Of a stretch of DNA of 30,570 nucleotides, positions 1 to 8,388 are shown piece by piece. This DNA is from Rhodopirellula sp. (GTDB lineage Bacteria; Planctomycetota; Planctomycetia; Pirellulales; Pirellulaceae): positions 5,693-36,262 of the forward strand of contig DOPG01000187.1 in the NCBI GenBank assembly GCA_003513555.1. The letters run 5' to 3'. The stretch's first letter is position 1, and each line of letters opens with the position of its first letter. A program made the position numbers and the translations under genes. The notes beneath the pieces are model-generated. The model was given only the letters and a program-made list of their open reading frames with translations, did not search any database and was not told where the DNA came from.

Positions 1-271
1 CCGCAACGAGCTTGGGGCCCAGCAGAAGCATAGAAGACACGCTGCAACCATGCTTGACTGGAAGATGCGGTCGAACTTCACTTTATTCTTCCCTCGATGA
101 CGAATACATTCAACTGTTCAAGCTTGCGTTCTTCTTTGGAACGTTGAAGCCGGCTTGGCTTTTATTTTGCATTGGTGACGAAAAGCAAGCCAATCACCAC
201 GCCTGCGGTCGATAGCTTGAGCTACCAGTGGTGCCGTAGCAGCGGGTGGATACGTTGCCCCGATTGATCTC
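1..271. other. Gene-free edge with one imperfect hairpin
   Basis: I see no convincing gene here; the short open frames do not resemble known proteins. An imperfect hairpin pairs 152-163 (GGCTTGGCTTTT) with 181-191 (AAAAGCAAGCC), with one bulged G and a 17-nt loop. It lies just beyond the 3' end of the minus-strand IclR remnant, so it could be an old terminator, but no U-tract follows on either strand. Confidence 0.4.
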
Positions 272-890
272 TCATTCTGTCTCCGGAATCAGACGCGATA
301 TTCGATGACTCGCCGTGCTGACCTTTGAGCCCACTTCACAGAAACAACTTTTGGGCATCCGTTTGGCGGGGCCTGAAATCCAGATCGCTCCGGCAACCGT
401 TTCATCCAACTCAAAGATCTGCGCTGCGATGCAATGCACACCATCATCGGATTCTCCGTAATCAGTTGAGTAACCACCGGAAATAAATTGCTCGCGCTCT
501 TTCCGCAACTCTGCCTCGCTTGTGACTGTGCGAGAGTCATTTGCATTACTGTGTTGCCATATACGGAAGTTCTTCTACGCATAGTACATACCAGCAAAGT
601 GAGACACAATAGAATCGGATCGAGGAATTTACAGATGTCTTTCGGCGATAAAGAATGGTATCCGCACTACACGAGTAGAAATGTCCAACTTAGCGCGCCT
701 AATCGGCCAATTTTTTGATACCAAAAACATACAGTCTAAGATGCAATTTGTTATCCAAATCGATCTTTCGAACCGCACACAAACGAAACACCGAATACCA
801 GTACTGTTGACCGGACCCGAAGGAACTTGCTGAATCCACATGTGACGCACAGGCAACAGTTTCGCGTTCCAGAATAAAATAAAGGATCAT
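272..890 (-). pseudogene. Decayed IclR-family transcriptional regulator
   Basis: The 3' part (574 down to 272) reads as an open stretch that matches the end of an IclR effector-binding domain. It has RTVTSEAELRKERE, then GGYSTDYGES, then GVHCIAA and WISGPAKRM, the order seen in IclR proteins (RTIT..L...R..GYA.D..E...GV.CIAAP..SVSGP..R). In-frame TAG at 575-577 closes this frame upstream. In another frame, about 699-790 reads DNKLHLRLYVFGIKKLAD, which resembles the IclR linker (Y.L...L..LG..AL). The distance between the two pieces is about half that expected in an intact protein, and no clean winged-helix N-terminus is visible before the divergent gene at 893. I infer a frameshifted, internally deleted and 5'-eroded regulator. 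The target operon is unknown; IclR regulators often control catabolic and TRAP operons such as the one at 3.9-9.4 kb. Confidence 0.62.
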
Positions 891-892
891 GA

Positions 893-2203
893 GTGAAGAA
901 ACTTTATCGCCCCCTGATGGTTATGTTGGTCGTCACGTTAGTGGTTGTGCTGGCGATTGGGACTTTCGTAACCAGATCAACCCGCTCGAAAGTCACCTCA
1001 CTTCGACAAGAGATCAAGCAAGAAGGTGATCCACTGTACTTAGTCGATTTTCGAGTGGATCCAATCGAAAACGATAGCAACTGCTATTTCCATTTAATGA
1101 ATGCCAAGGAAGACATTCTTGCGTTCGATGAATTCTTGCTCAAGAGTTTTAATGGTGCGGCGGGGGCTGATTTTCGCTATCCAAAAAAACTCGTCAAATC
1201 GGATGTTGATACACTTGTGAAAGGCATCGAAGATCATAGAGAGTTGTTCGACCAGATCGAACGCATGGCGGATTGCAAACAGTACCAAGCTGATCTCGAT
1301 TTCGAAAAAGGCTATGCTATTCTCCTTCACCACATCGAGCTTTGCAGGTCAGTCACAAGTGCCTTAAAGGCGATGATCATCAGCGATGTGTCGCAGCAGA
1401 GAGGTGATGAAGCAATTCGGAATTGCATTCAAGGGCTGCGTATTTCCCGCCTGCTGATGGACGAACCCATCTTGATTTCTTTTCTATATGCACTTCAGAT
1501 GGAACGGACAATGCTCGATGGCGCGTTCTATGTGATCTCGAACACTCCTACCACCGCCGAAGCCCGAGCTGACTTGAGGCGGGCTATCGCGGGTTCTAAT
1601 CGCAAAAACGGCCTGCTGCTAGCACTTAAGGGCGAACGCTCATGTGGCATTCAGACCTTCAGGGATCTTCGAGAAGGAAACGACAATGCATTGGGTGGAA
1701 TGCGTGTGTCGAACCACATTCTGGGATTCGCGTTTGAGCAAGCGTACCTGAACGATGACGAGTCGCAATACATCACCGTAATGAACAACGCGATCGAAAA
1801 TGCCGACAAATCCCATCCTGAGCGAGTTCGACTCTCCGAGGAAATCATCAAAAAGTTGGAAGGCAGTGCCTTGCGATTTTCGGTCACCAAATTGATTCTT
1901 CCAGCGACCCTTGCTACGACCGAAGCCGTTGACTTCAACACTGCGAAAGCCAGATCGCTGCAAGTCATCCTGCGTTTGCAAGCGGAGGGCCAAGTCACTC
2001 TTAGCGATCTGCCCCAAGATCCATTCAGTCGTAAACCTTTGATTACCAAACAGAAGGACCAAGCGTGGACCGTTTATAGCGTCGGAAAAAATCAGAAAGA
2101 CGACCATGGTGACTTCGGAACACCCAAACAACACGCTCGACAGGCACCCGACGTCGGTTATGGACCGATCCACGTCGTTCCTTCCGGCGGAAATGCGAAC
2201 TAA
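893..2203 (+). CDS. Membrane-anchored planctomycete protein, function unknown
   Basis: The 436-aa product starts with a short basic stretch (MKKLYR) and one hydrophobic segment at about residues 8-26, so it is probably anchored in the membrane with the rest outside the cytoplasm. The start is GTG at 893, with AAAGGA at 881-886 six bases upstream; a nearby ATG at 889 is in another frame and gives no long product. The body is mostly helical. The C-terminus (about 376-406) has DPFSRKPL, then WTVYSVGKNQKDDHGD. I recall this 'DPF.GKPL ... YSVG.N..DDGG' tail from many planctomycete secreted or pilin-like proteins, but no biochemical function is attached to it. It is convergent with the next gene (2325-3122, minus) and stands alone. 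Codon use looks normal for the window. Confidence 0.85.
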   Translation: MKKLYRPLMVMLVVTLVVVLAIGTFVTRSTRSKVTSLRQEIKQEGDPLYLVDFRVDPIENDSNCYFHLMNAKEDILAFDEFLLKSFNGAAGADFRYPKKLVKSDVDTLVKGIEDHRELFDQIERMADCKQYQADLDFEKGYAILLHHIELCRSVTSALKAMIISDVSQQRGDEAIRNCIQGLRISRLLMDEPILISFLYALQMERTMLDGAFYVISNTPTTAEARADLRRAIAGSNRKNGLLLALKGERSCGIQTFRDLREGNDNALGGMRVSNHILGFAFEQAYLNDDESQYITVMNNAIENADKSHPERVRLSEEIIKKLEGSALRFSVTKLILPATLATTEAVDFNTAKARSLQVILRLQAEGQVTLSDLPQDPFSRKPLITKQKDQAWTVYSVGKNQKDDHGDFGTPKQHARQAPDVGYGPIHVVPSGGNAN

Positions 2204-2324
2204 ACGCGTCGAGCAGTTCGGCGTACGGGAGTCGCAAGATCCGCGAAACCCGCTGATCAACCGAACCAGTCGCGTGGATTTCTGGTGTCCCTTAGCTGAC
2301 TGTCAAACGACTACTTTCTGGCTC

Positions 2325-3122
2325 TTACTTTCCCTTACCACTGTCCGATCGTGTCTGTTCGCGTTTGTATGTGGCTTGGCCGCTGCCATCCGCGGACTCG
2401 AGTACCATAAGATTTTTGGCTAGCCAGACGATCCGAGACTCATCTGTTTTACCTTGGTAGGACATCAGAATACGATCATTGGCAAGCCGCCAGACGCCTC
2501 GCAGTACTTCATCCGCTTCGAAATCATTGGCTGGCGGGAAAGGTCCCCAAGCATAAAGCTGGTAGTGATTGTCTTTGTCGAGCTGAAGACGACTTCCGCA
2601 TTCAACGCCAACGATTAGGGGTGGGTCACCAGCCCCCGCTTCCCAGCGACCAAGCAGCTGGTGACGTTGAACGTCCCAACGTACATCTCCCGATTCCATG
2701 AAGCCCCGGAGCCGTTCGTTTACAACCTGCATGCTTTCCAGGTCGGATTTGTTGATTCGCCAAACGCCATCGCGTTGCACGAGCCAGAACAACAGCACTT
2801 GCTGGCCATCACCAGTCTTGTCCAGCGCAGTAGTAACCACGGCGGCGGCCCGTCCGTTGTCCAAAGATCTTGCAACGCGAATGCCGGCGCTGCGTTTTCG
2901 GGAAAGCAATGCATCCGCTCGATGAAATCGGGAGCCGGTGGTCAAAACTGCCGCCTCGTCGCGATTACCCGTTCGATGCATTTCGAGCCAGCGAGTGACG
3001 ACGGTTCTCGGCGTCTTACATACCCCGGTACGCAAAATATCGGCTTTCACCTGAGCAGAGTCGAGCCATAAAGTTGCGGTCAAAAGAAAGATAACAGTTG
3101 AAAATTTTCGGTGAGCTGGCAT
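2325..3122 (-). CDS. Secreted hypothetical protein
   Basis: The 265-aa product has a signal peptide: a basic start, a hydrophobic run at about 9-20 and a likely cleavage after AQVKA near residue 27. The mature part contains an NTF2/DUF4878-like pattern, with TVVTRWLEMHRTGN early on, then a strand ending LLFWLVQRDGVWRI. A second half resembles a lipocalin-like 'TIGR03067/DUF' type: LLGRWEAG, later LRGVWRLANDRILMSYQG and a terminal WLAKNLMVLES. This suggests a small-ligand or structural domain fused to a beta-rich domain, but I do not recognise the family with certainty. It is monocistronic and convergent with the gene ending at 2203, leaving about 120 bp between stops in which I see no strong terminator. 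Confidence 0.8.
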   Translation of the reverse strand: MPAHRKFSTVIFLLTATLWLDSAQVKADILRTGVCKTPRTVVTRWLEMHRTGNRDEAAVLTTGSRFHRADALLSRKRSAGIRVARSLDNGRAAAVVTTALDKTGDGQQVLLFWLVQRDGVWRINKSDLESMQVVNERLRGFMESGDVRWDVQRHQLLGRWEAGAGDPPLIVGVECGSRLQLDKDNHYQLYAWGPFPPANDFEADEVLRGVWRLANDRILMSYQGKTDESRIVWLAKNLMVLESADGSGQATYKREQTRSDSGKGK

Positions 3123-3507
3123 AGACGCGGACTTGATCTGTGAGGCTGCGAAGACACGACTTGATTAGCGTACGATTTTGCGCAACAAGTATAAGAAACT
3201 ATCTGCCAAAAAACGTAAATTTGATACCTAACCGCTTTGCCATGAGTCCTCAAGTCCATCCCGAGAACGCCCTCAAAGATTCCGCCGGAATAATCAGGAA
3301 CATCATGAATCAGAAGTACCTGATCCTTATGGTGCCCCAGTGCAAGAATAGAAATCTTGCTATGTAAGGGATATTATCACTCGTGGCTGGCACCTTGAGG
3401 ATGACTCACTACAATTCAGCCATGTGCTAATTGCGGGGACGTATCTGTGTTCGAATCCGCTGAATTGTTTCTGCCAAAGCTTGGCGATTTACATGAAAGA
3501 GGTTTGA
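3123..3507. other. Intergenic region, no gene seen
   Basis: This stretch lies between divergent genes and probably holds promoters for both. A short plus-strand frame at 3140-3367 has no recognisable features or good ribosome-binding site. A small 6-bp hairpin (GCAAGA / TCTTGC) occurs near 3343-3361 and is weak enough to be chance. Nothing else is supported. Confidence 0.5.
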
Positions 3508-3822
3508 GTGGACATTCCCGTAATCGTGACAGCAATATTTGGAGCATTCGTAGTTTTTGGAGGAATCATGGGCTATGTCAAAGCTGCAAGCAAGGCTTCT
3601 TTGATCGCAGGCAGTATTACTGGCGGACTCCTTCTACTCTCGGCATTTTTGACTGCGAAAGACATTACAGCAGGGACAGTATTGGGAATATGTGTTTCAC
3701 TACTGTTGCTTGTCCAGTTTGGCCCTTCGTTGCGAAAGCAGTTCAAGGTGATGCCCAACCTGCTGATAGTCGTCTTGGGTGCCATCACTGCAGGCACGCT
3801 CGCTTCCAGTTTTTTAAACTAG
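3508..3822 (+). CDS. TMEM14 (UPF0136)-like small membrane protein
   Basis: The 104-aa protein is almost entirely four hydrophobic helices (about 5-22, 31-47, 54-71 and 82-100) separated by short basic or polar turns. The first turn reads GGIMGYVKAASKASLIAGS, very close to the GG..GY.K..S..SL.AG signature of the TMEM14/UPF0136 family, and the length fits that family (about 100 aa). Bacterial members have no proven function; eukaryotic TMEM14C is linked to porphyrin handling in mitochondria. Start is GTG at 3508, with the purine-rich GAAAGAGG at 3495-3502 five bases upstream. It is monocistronic and converges on the HAD hydrolase gene. Family placement is fairly safe, role unknown. Confidence 0.85.
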   Translation: MDIPVIVTAIFGAFVVFGGIMGYVKAASKASLIAGSITGGLLLLSAFLTAKDITAGTVLGICVSLLLLVQFGPSLRKQFKVMPNLLIVVLGAITAGTLASSFLN

Positions 3823-3925
3823 GTTCCGGTAACAAAAGCGTGTTGCTTGCCTGATTTTTCATTGATCTGTTCGCAGAAGGATTGATCTTTTGTTCGTTCA
3901 TTTTTCAGCGTAGAGAGGTACGGCG

Positions 3926-4606
3926 CTAGCCTACTTGCAAGATCAATTCGCACATTCTGGCGAGGCTGCTCACGATGTGAGTGGGATTCGCAGCAAGAAG
4001 TTGTGCCTCAGTTTGAGCACCAGTCGTGATCCCAAATGTCATGCCACACTTAGCAGTCTTTCCTTCCTCAATGTCGACACTGGAGTCGCCGATCTTGGCA
4101 ACTTCGTCGCTGGATGTCACGGCTACCTGATTCATGGCAAGATGAATCATATCCGCTGCTGGGCGACCATTCACGACATCACTCGCAGTGACCAAACCAT
4201 CGATATCCTTCCCCACAACCCAGCCGATTTTCGCAACCAACCCTTCAGCAGTAGTTCGGTCATATCCTGTATTCAGTACGACCTTGACGCCATGGTGACG
4301 CAGCTTTGCGAACGTCTGCGACGCTCCCGGTTGCTCTTTGACATCCAGTGTCTGGTATGCCGTCGACAGTCTTTGCTTAAAGTCCTCAAAAATTGCCATC
4401 ACTTCCTCATTCGAATGCGATGATCCATCCAGCGCCAGTACATCACGAATAGCCTGAGACTTTTCCTTACCGGCTCCAGCTTCCTGTACTTGCTCCTGCG
4501 AAAAATGATAACCGGCGGCATTGATGGCTGCTCTCACGGTCTTGTAGACAACATTGTCCTCATCAACTGTAGTGCCGGCCATGTCGAAAACGACAAGTTT
4601 AATCAT
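3926..4606 (-). CDS. Phosphonatase-like HAD hydrolase (PhnX-like, TIGR03351 type)
   Basis: The 226-aa protein is a HAD-superfamily hydrolase of the phosphonatase branch. Motif I is FDMAGTT with nucleophile Asp8 and Ala10 in place of the usual second Asp, which is diagnostic of phosphonoacetaldehyde hydrolases. The cap domain has GKEKSQAIR (46-54), placing a lysine, probably Lys49, where PhnX forms its Schiff base with the substrate aldehyde. Motif II is in LNTGYDR (about 111-117), an Arg replaces the usual Lys in NGRPAADMI (about 146-154), and motif III is KIGDSSVDIEEG. The expected reaction is C-P cleavage of phosphonoacetaldehyde or a hydroxylated analogue to phosphate and an aldehyde. TIGR03351 members are typically not next to phnW, and none is visible here. 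AAGGA lies 9-10 bases before the ATG. It is divergent from the iron alcohol dehydrogenase at 4987, which suggests one pathway. The exact substrate is not proven. Confidence 0.9.
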   Translation of the reverse strand: MIKLVVFDMAGTTVDEDNVVYKTVRAAINAAGYHFSQEQVQEAGAGKEKSQAIRDVLALDGSSHSNEEVMAIFEDFKQRLSTAYQTLDVKEQPGASQTFAKLRHHGVKVVLNTGYDRTTAEGLVAKIGWVVGKDIDGLVTASDVVNGRPAADMIHLAMNQVAVTSSDEVAKIGDSSVDIEEGKTAKCGMTFGITTGAQTEAQLLAANPTHIVSSLARMCELILQVG

Positions 4607-4914
4607 CTTTGAGTTTCCTTTTTATCCTCGTGTTTTAATGAAGACACATCTGGCGACGAGATCTCCGTTGATCGATGGAGCAACGCAACAACACCACTGC
4701 GATGGCCCGGCCAGCATTGATTTCCAGATGCCTTACTCCTGCTCAATGCCAGGAATGCACAAACCGAATGCCTGATTCTCCGTATAGAACATCGCTAGCA
4801 GAACATTGTTGCCAGCAACATTCGCTGTTGCGCGGCACGAACCCTAGCGAATGATACAACAATGTGATCCAAATCATAACTATTAGATCCGACGGTCCGT
4901 GGACAATCCTGTAT

Positions 4915-4931
4915 GTTGATTCGTAATCAAC
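4915..4931. promoter_or_regulatory. 7-3-7 palindrome, candidate operator
   Basis: The sequence GTTGATT-CGT-AATCAAC is a perfect 7-bp inverted repeat with a 3-bp spacer, in the divergent promoter region and 56 bp before the alcohol dehydrogenase start. Its form suits a dimeric regulator (GntR- or IclR-like), but no consensus was matched and the regulator is unknown. Confidence 0.4.
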
Positions 4932-4983
4932 TTTCATGCATCATACGGAAACTGGCATGAAAAATCATCCCGCATGAAAAATC
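4932..4983. repeat. GCATGAAA repeat cluster before the alcohol dehydrogenase
   Basis: GCATGAAAAATC occurs as a direct repeat at 4955-4966 and 4972-4983, a period of 17 bp. A third copy of the core is inverted (TTTCATGC) at 4932-4939. The last copy ends three bases before the TTG start at 4987. Each direct copy also contains an ATG: the first opens a six-codon reading frame, the second a frame of about 35 codons overlapping the dehydrogenase in another phase. The cluster may be a regulator site or a translational leader. Confidence 0.45.
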
Positions 4984-4986
4984 CAT

Positions 4987-6120
4987 TTGACCGTTGTGCA
5001 GCATTCATTGACCGAATCAATCGACGCAGTCCCGTCCGTGTTGAAATCATTGCAGATGGACCGATTGTTTCTAGTTGTTGATGAACCAGCATGGCTGGCA
5101 TCGGGTGCAAAAGAGATTCTGGAATCGCAATTTCTACAAGCGACAACAAATTGGTTTACCGATTTCGAGCTGAACCCTAAGTTGGATGATGTGGAGCGAG
5201 GTATCGAGGCTTATCGTGAATGCCAACCTGACCTCATAATCGCCTTGGGGGGTGGAACGGCGATCGATCTGGCAAAACTGATTGGATCGCTAGCCGTTCA
5301 AGCGCCGTCTGCACGCGACATCGCTACCGGCCGGTCCTCAATTCAGGTCCCCGGGAAACCGTTGATGGCCATCCCAACTACCGCCGGGACCGGTAGCGAA
5401 GCGACGCACTTTGCGGTCGTTTACGTGGATGGCGAGAAATATTCCGTGGCGCATCCGTCTATGTTGCCTCGCTACGCTATCGTTGATTCAAGGCTTACCA
5501 CGAGTCTGCCGAAACACATCACGGCTGCGACTGGACTCGACGCCTTTTGTCAGGCCATTGAATCGATGTGGTCGGTCGCTGCCACTGAAGAGTCGATGCG
5601 GTATGCCACGGACGCAGCACGACTTGCCTTCGGCAACCTCGTGACTGCGACCAACTCACCAACGCCGGAAGCCCGCAAGGCGATGAGTCACGCATCGCAT
5701 CTGGCCGGAAAGGCAATCAACATCACAAAGACCACGGCCCCCCACGCGCTGTCCTACGCGTTTACCTCGCGGCTAGATGTGCCGCACGGAATGGCTGTTG
5801 CACTCACGCTAGCCTCGATACTCGAATTCAACGCAGAGGTGACAGACGAAGACTGCAATGATCCGCGCGGTGCAGTCGCTGTACGGGATCGCATCTCGCA
5901 AATCCTCGATATTCTGGGGGCAGACAACGTTGAGGCCGCTAGCGCGTCAATCACAAGCTTGTTGTCCCAAATCAACTGCCCAACAACATTAGAAGCAGTC
6001 GGTGTCAAGACGTCCGATGATCTGAGATGCATCGTCGACTCGGTCAATGCTGAGCGTCTATCCAATAATCCGCGTCGAGCAAACACGAAACAGCTTTTCA
6101 ATCTTCTGCAGACCGTATAA
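4987..6120 (+). CDS. Phosphonate-associated iron alcohol dehydrogenase (phosphonoacetaldehyde reductase-like)
   Basis: The 377-aa protein is a group III (iron-containing) alcohol dehydrogenase. Visible motifs are the NAD(P) site GGGTAIDLAK (88-97), IPTTAGTGSE (129-138), and metal-binding positions Asp185, His253 (in APHALSY) and His267 (in VPHG). The position that is normally the first His ligand is Gln189 (GLDAFCQAIES). As far as I recall, this 'CQAIES.WSV' variant is found in the phosphonate-type Fe-ADH group (TIGR03405, PhpC-like). PhpC interconverts phosphonoacetaldehyde and 2-hydroxyethylphosphonate. With the PhnX-like hydrolase next door, the likely direction here is oxidation of a hydroxyalkylphosphonate to the aldehyde that the hydrolase cleaves. 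The upstream frame is closed by TGA at 4975, so the start is TTG 4987 or GTG 4996; the ribosome-binding site is poor. The N-terminus is shorter than usual for the family. Confidence 0.85.
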   Translation: MTVVQHSLTESIDAVPSVLKSLQMDRLFLVVDEPAWLASGAKEILESQFLQATTNWFTDFELNPKLDDVERGIEAYRECQPDLIIALGGGTAIDLAKLIGSLAVQAPSARDIATGRSSIQVPGKPLMAIPTTAGTGSEATHFAVVYVDGEKYSVAHPSMLPRYAIVDSRLTTSLPKHITAATGLDAFCQAIESMWSVAATEESMRYATDAARLAFGNLVTATNSPTPEARKAMSHASHLAGKAINITKTTAPHALSYAFTSRLDVPHGMAVALTLASILEFNAEVTDEDCNDPRGAVAVRDRISQILDILGADNVEAASASITSLLSQINCPTTLEAVGVKTSDDLRCIVDSVNAERLSNNPRRANTKQLFNLLQTV

Positions 6121-6415
6121 GGCAACACAGCAACCAGCTATGTACTTGGAATCGTCCATGTTCAGTTGCTGTTTTCTGCGGATTAAGCCAGTCGATTGCT
6201 GCCTCATCTGCATGCCCGACTGGGTGGTCAGTTGCAGCCGATTGTTTTATCCACGTTTGTTCGGATTGGTGACGCAACCCGCATACTTTCCACCCCGTTT
6301 TTGCAACTCATGGCAAATGCAAAATAAAACGTCGTCGGGGCACCCTTGCTCCAGCTTTTCAAAGTGCTGAATTCGATGAATGCCAATACGCCCACTTCGC
6401 CTTAGACAAGAAAAT
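6121..6415. other. Convergent intergenic region
   Basis: The 295 bp between the converging alcohol dehydrogenase and dctM genes contain no gene that I can support and no clear terminator hairpin with a U-tract. A plus-strand open frame overlapping the dehydrogenase end has no recognisable protein features. Confidence 0.45.
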
Positions 6416-7750
6416 CTATTTTGCCAGAAGCCCCGGCAACCACAGGCTGAATGCCGGAATGAATGTGATGAGAAGCAACGTGATCAGCAACGGGATTAGA
6501 AACGGAACCGTTCCGCGAGTAACTGTTTGCACAGAGCTTCCCGTAACGCTGCTGAGCACATAAAGCACAAGCCCGACAGGCGGCGTCAACAGCCCCAGAA
6601 CCAAGTTGAGAATCATCACGATTCCAAGATGCAGCGGATCGATTCCAAATTCGATGGCAGCAGGAAGAAGTACAGGCACAGTAATCAATAGTCCTGCAAC
6701 GGGCTCTAGGATCATGCCCGTCATCAGTAAAACAACATTGACCAGTAACAGAAAAACAATTGGATTGTCGGTGAACTGAAGCATCGCTTCGGTAACTGCC
6801 TGAGGCCCTTGTTCACGAGCAATGACCCAGCCAAAAAGGCCGGCTGCCGCGACGATCAGCATGATCGAACCGGTGGTCGTGGTCGTCTTGACCAAGACTC
6901 CACGAAAAGCTTCGAACGAAAGTGAACGGTAAAAGAAACTCAGGATCAGAACCCACATTACTGCTGCCGCTGCTGCTTCGGTTGGTGTGAAGATCCCACC
7001 AAGAATTCCGCCAAGAATGATGACGGGCGTTAGCAATACCGGTAACGCCGATTTGATCGAGTAGGTCCTCGAAGACATTAGTTCGTGGGGTACAGATAAT
7101 CGACCTGCCGCGGAGTCATCTGCGACTGGAACATTCTGGGCGATAGCTTCTTCACGCAGTGGATTTTTTCGAGCATCTCGATAAACAAAAATGCATAGGA
7201 TTGCCGTCAGCACCAGCGCCGGCAGTACTCCTGCAAAAAACAATGCCCCCACAGAAACGCCAGCGGAGACCGCGTAAACAATCGCTGGAATACTTGGTGG
7301 CATGATCGGCCCGATGAGCGATGAGGCGCCAGTCAGGCCCAACGCAAATTTTTCGTCATAGCCGCGTTTCTTCATGGCTGGCACAAGGACAGAACCGAGT
7401 CCTGCAGCATCGGCAATAGCGGCACCGCTCATCCATGAAAACATCAGACTGCTGAAGACGTTTACAAAACCCAGATTGCCTGGAATCTTTTTGAACAGAA
7501 TCAGCAACATCCGAAACAATCGGTCAGCCAGGCCACCCGCGTTACTCAGATATCCGGTCATGATAAATAGTGGAACAGCCAGAAGCGGGAAAGAATCGAC
7601 CGACCCAACCGTCTGCTGCAACGCGACTCCCAGCGTGATATCAGGTGACCATGTGACGTAGCACAAACATGGCAACAACATGCTGATGGCGACTGGTACT
7701 CTTAAAAACAAAAGTACCAGCATGGCGATGATCAATACACCCAGAATCAT
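6416..7750 (-). CDS. dctM: TRAP transporter large permease (DctM)
   Basis: The 444-aa protein is the transport subunit of a tripartite ATP-independent periplasmic transporter, which couples sodium-driven import across the inner membrane to a soluble or tethered binding protein. It has the family length and about 12 hydrophobic helices. Typical DctM segments are LPVAISM-like at the start (RVPVAISML), the MTGYLSNAGGLADRL loop, SGAAIADAAGLGSVLVPAMKKRGYDEKFA, the discontinuous-helix stretch around SSLIGPIMPPS, and GLLTPPVGLVLYVLSSVTG near the end. Its ATG overlaps the dctQ stop codon (ATGA at 7747-7750), indicating translational coupling. It is the last gene of the dctPQM operon and converges on the alcohol dehydrogenase gene. 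Substrate cannot be read from this subunit. Confidence 0.95.
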   Translation of the reverse strand: MILGVLIIAMLVLLFLRVPVAISMLLPCLCYVTWSPDITLGVALQQTVGSVDSFPLLAVPLFIMTGYLSNAGGLADRLFRMLLILFKKIPGNLGFVNVFSSLMFSWMSGAAIADAAGLGSVLVPAMKKRGYDEKFALGLTGASSLIGPIMPPSIPAIVYAVSAGVSVGALFFAGVLPALVLTAILCIFVYRDARKNPLREEAIAQNVPVADDSAAGRLSVPHELMSSRTYSIKSALPVLLTPVIILGGILGGIFTPTEAAAAAVMWVLILSFFYRSLSFEAFRGVLVKTTTTTGSIMLIVAAAGLFGWVIAREQGPQAVTEAMLQFTDNPIVFLLLVNVVLLMTGMILEPVAGLLITVPVLLPAAIEFGIDPLHLGIVMILNLVLGLLTPPVGLVLYVLSSVTGSSVQTVTRGTVPFLIPLLITLLLITFIPAFSLWLPGLLAK

Positions 7751-8388
7751 TCGGTCGGCTCCATTTCCAATTGAAAAGCTTCTTCAACATGTTTTTCAAG
7801 CGGTAAAGGCCTTCCAGTCATCCAGACCTGAAAAAGATTAACGAGAGCATGCACTGCCATCAGCAACAGGCCCACCATGCCCGCTCCGTACCACCAACTC
7901 TTGGGTACGCCTAAAGCTGGCGATGCGACCTTGCCGACGTACCAGACAAAACTGGCACCGCCGATCAGTAGCAACAGGCATGTGGCTGCAACGACCACGT
8001 AGCTCATGCATTCAATGAACAACTTTCCGCGGTCACCGAGTCGAATTGAAATCATGTCGACCGCAATGTGCCGCCGCTCAGCCATGACGAAGGCCGCAGA
8101 GATAAACGTCATCCAAATCAAAGCGAAGCGTGCAACCTCTTCGCTCCACTGAAACGGAGCACCACAGACATAGCGAGCAAAAACTTGTGCCGCCATCGTG
8201 GACACAATGATAAGCAGAAAAAGACCCGCAATCGTTTTTTCACAAATCACCATCCATCGAACAAAATTCGCTAGCGGAAGCGAATTTTCGATCATGGATT
8301 CTGACCGGTTGCTTGCTGGCGGACTGGAATCGTTGCATGTTTTGTCAGACTCTGTGGCTGCTGGTCTCTTGTCCTTGTGGGTGTTCAT
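7747..8388 (-). CDS. dctQ: TRAP transporter small permease (DctQ)
   Basis: The 213-aa protein is the small membrane subunit of the TRAP transporter. After a polar, unusually long N-terminal tail (about 45 residues) come four hydrophobic helices. The first carries the DctQ-type stretch ending AAQVFARYVCGAPFQWSEEVARFALIWMTFI, followed by a second segment with ERRHIAVDM, both classic family features. I chose the ATG at 8388 because it overlaps the dctP stop (ATGA at 8385-8388), mirroring the dctQ-dctM junction; a longer reading to 8472 would run 88 bases into dctP. The C-terminus is acidic. Confidence 0.93.
   Translation of the reverse strand: MNTHKDKRPAATESDKTCNDSSPPASNRSESMIENSLPLANFVRWMVICEKTIAGLFLLIIVSTMAAQVFARYVCGAPFQWSEEVARFALIWMTFISAAFVMAERRHIAVDMISIRLGDRGKLFIECMSYVVVAATCLLLLIGGASFVWYVGKVASPALGVPKSWWYGAGMVGLLLMAVHALVNLFQVWMTGRPLPLEKHVEEAFQLEMEPTE

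Larger units (their letters stand above)
4607..4986. promoter_or_regulatory. Divergent control region of the putative phosphonate locus
   Basis: This 380-bp gap separates the divergent HAD hydrolase and iron alcohol dehydrogenase genes, so it should hold both promoters. It contains an operator-like palindrome at 4915-4931 and a set of GCATGAAA repeats at 4932-4983, described separately. An imperfect GTTGC..GCAAC pair is also present near 4816-4830. No regulator gene lies next to it in this window apart from the decayed IclR gene at 272-890. Confidence 0.5.

Noticed and set aside
1412..1426. GCAATTC-G-GAATTGC, a 7-1-7 palindrome like the operon box
   Set aside because: It sits in the middle of the coding region of the 436-aa gene, away from any promoter, and lacks the TG/CA ends of the operon box.
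1640..2260. 206-codon open frame on the minus strand
   Set aside because: It is antisense to the plus-strand gene 893-2203, whose signal anchor, ribosome-binding site and conserved C-terminal motif make it the better reading.
3935..4423. 162-codon open frame on the plus strand
   Set aside because: It is antisense to the PhnX-like hydrolase, which has catalytic motifs in order.
4955..4983. Direct repeat considered as a Pho box
   Set aside because: PhoB boxes have CTGTCAT-like repeats with an 11-bp period; here the period is 17 bp and the sequence does not match.
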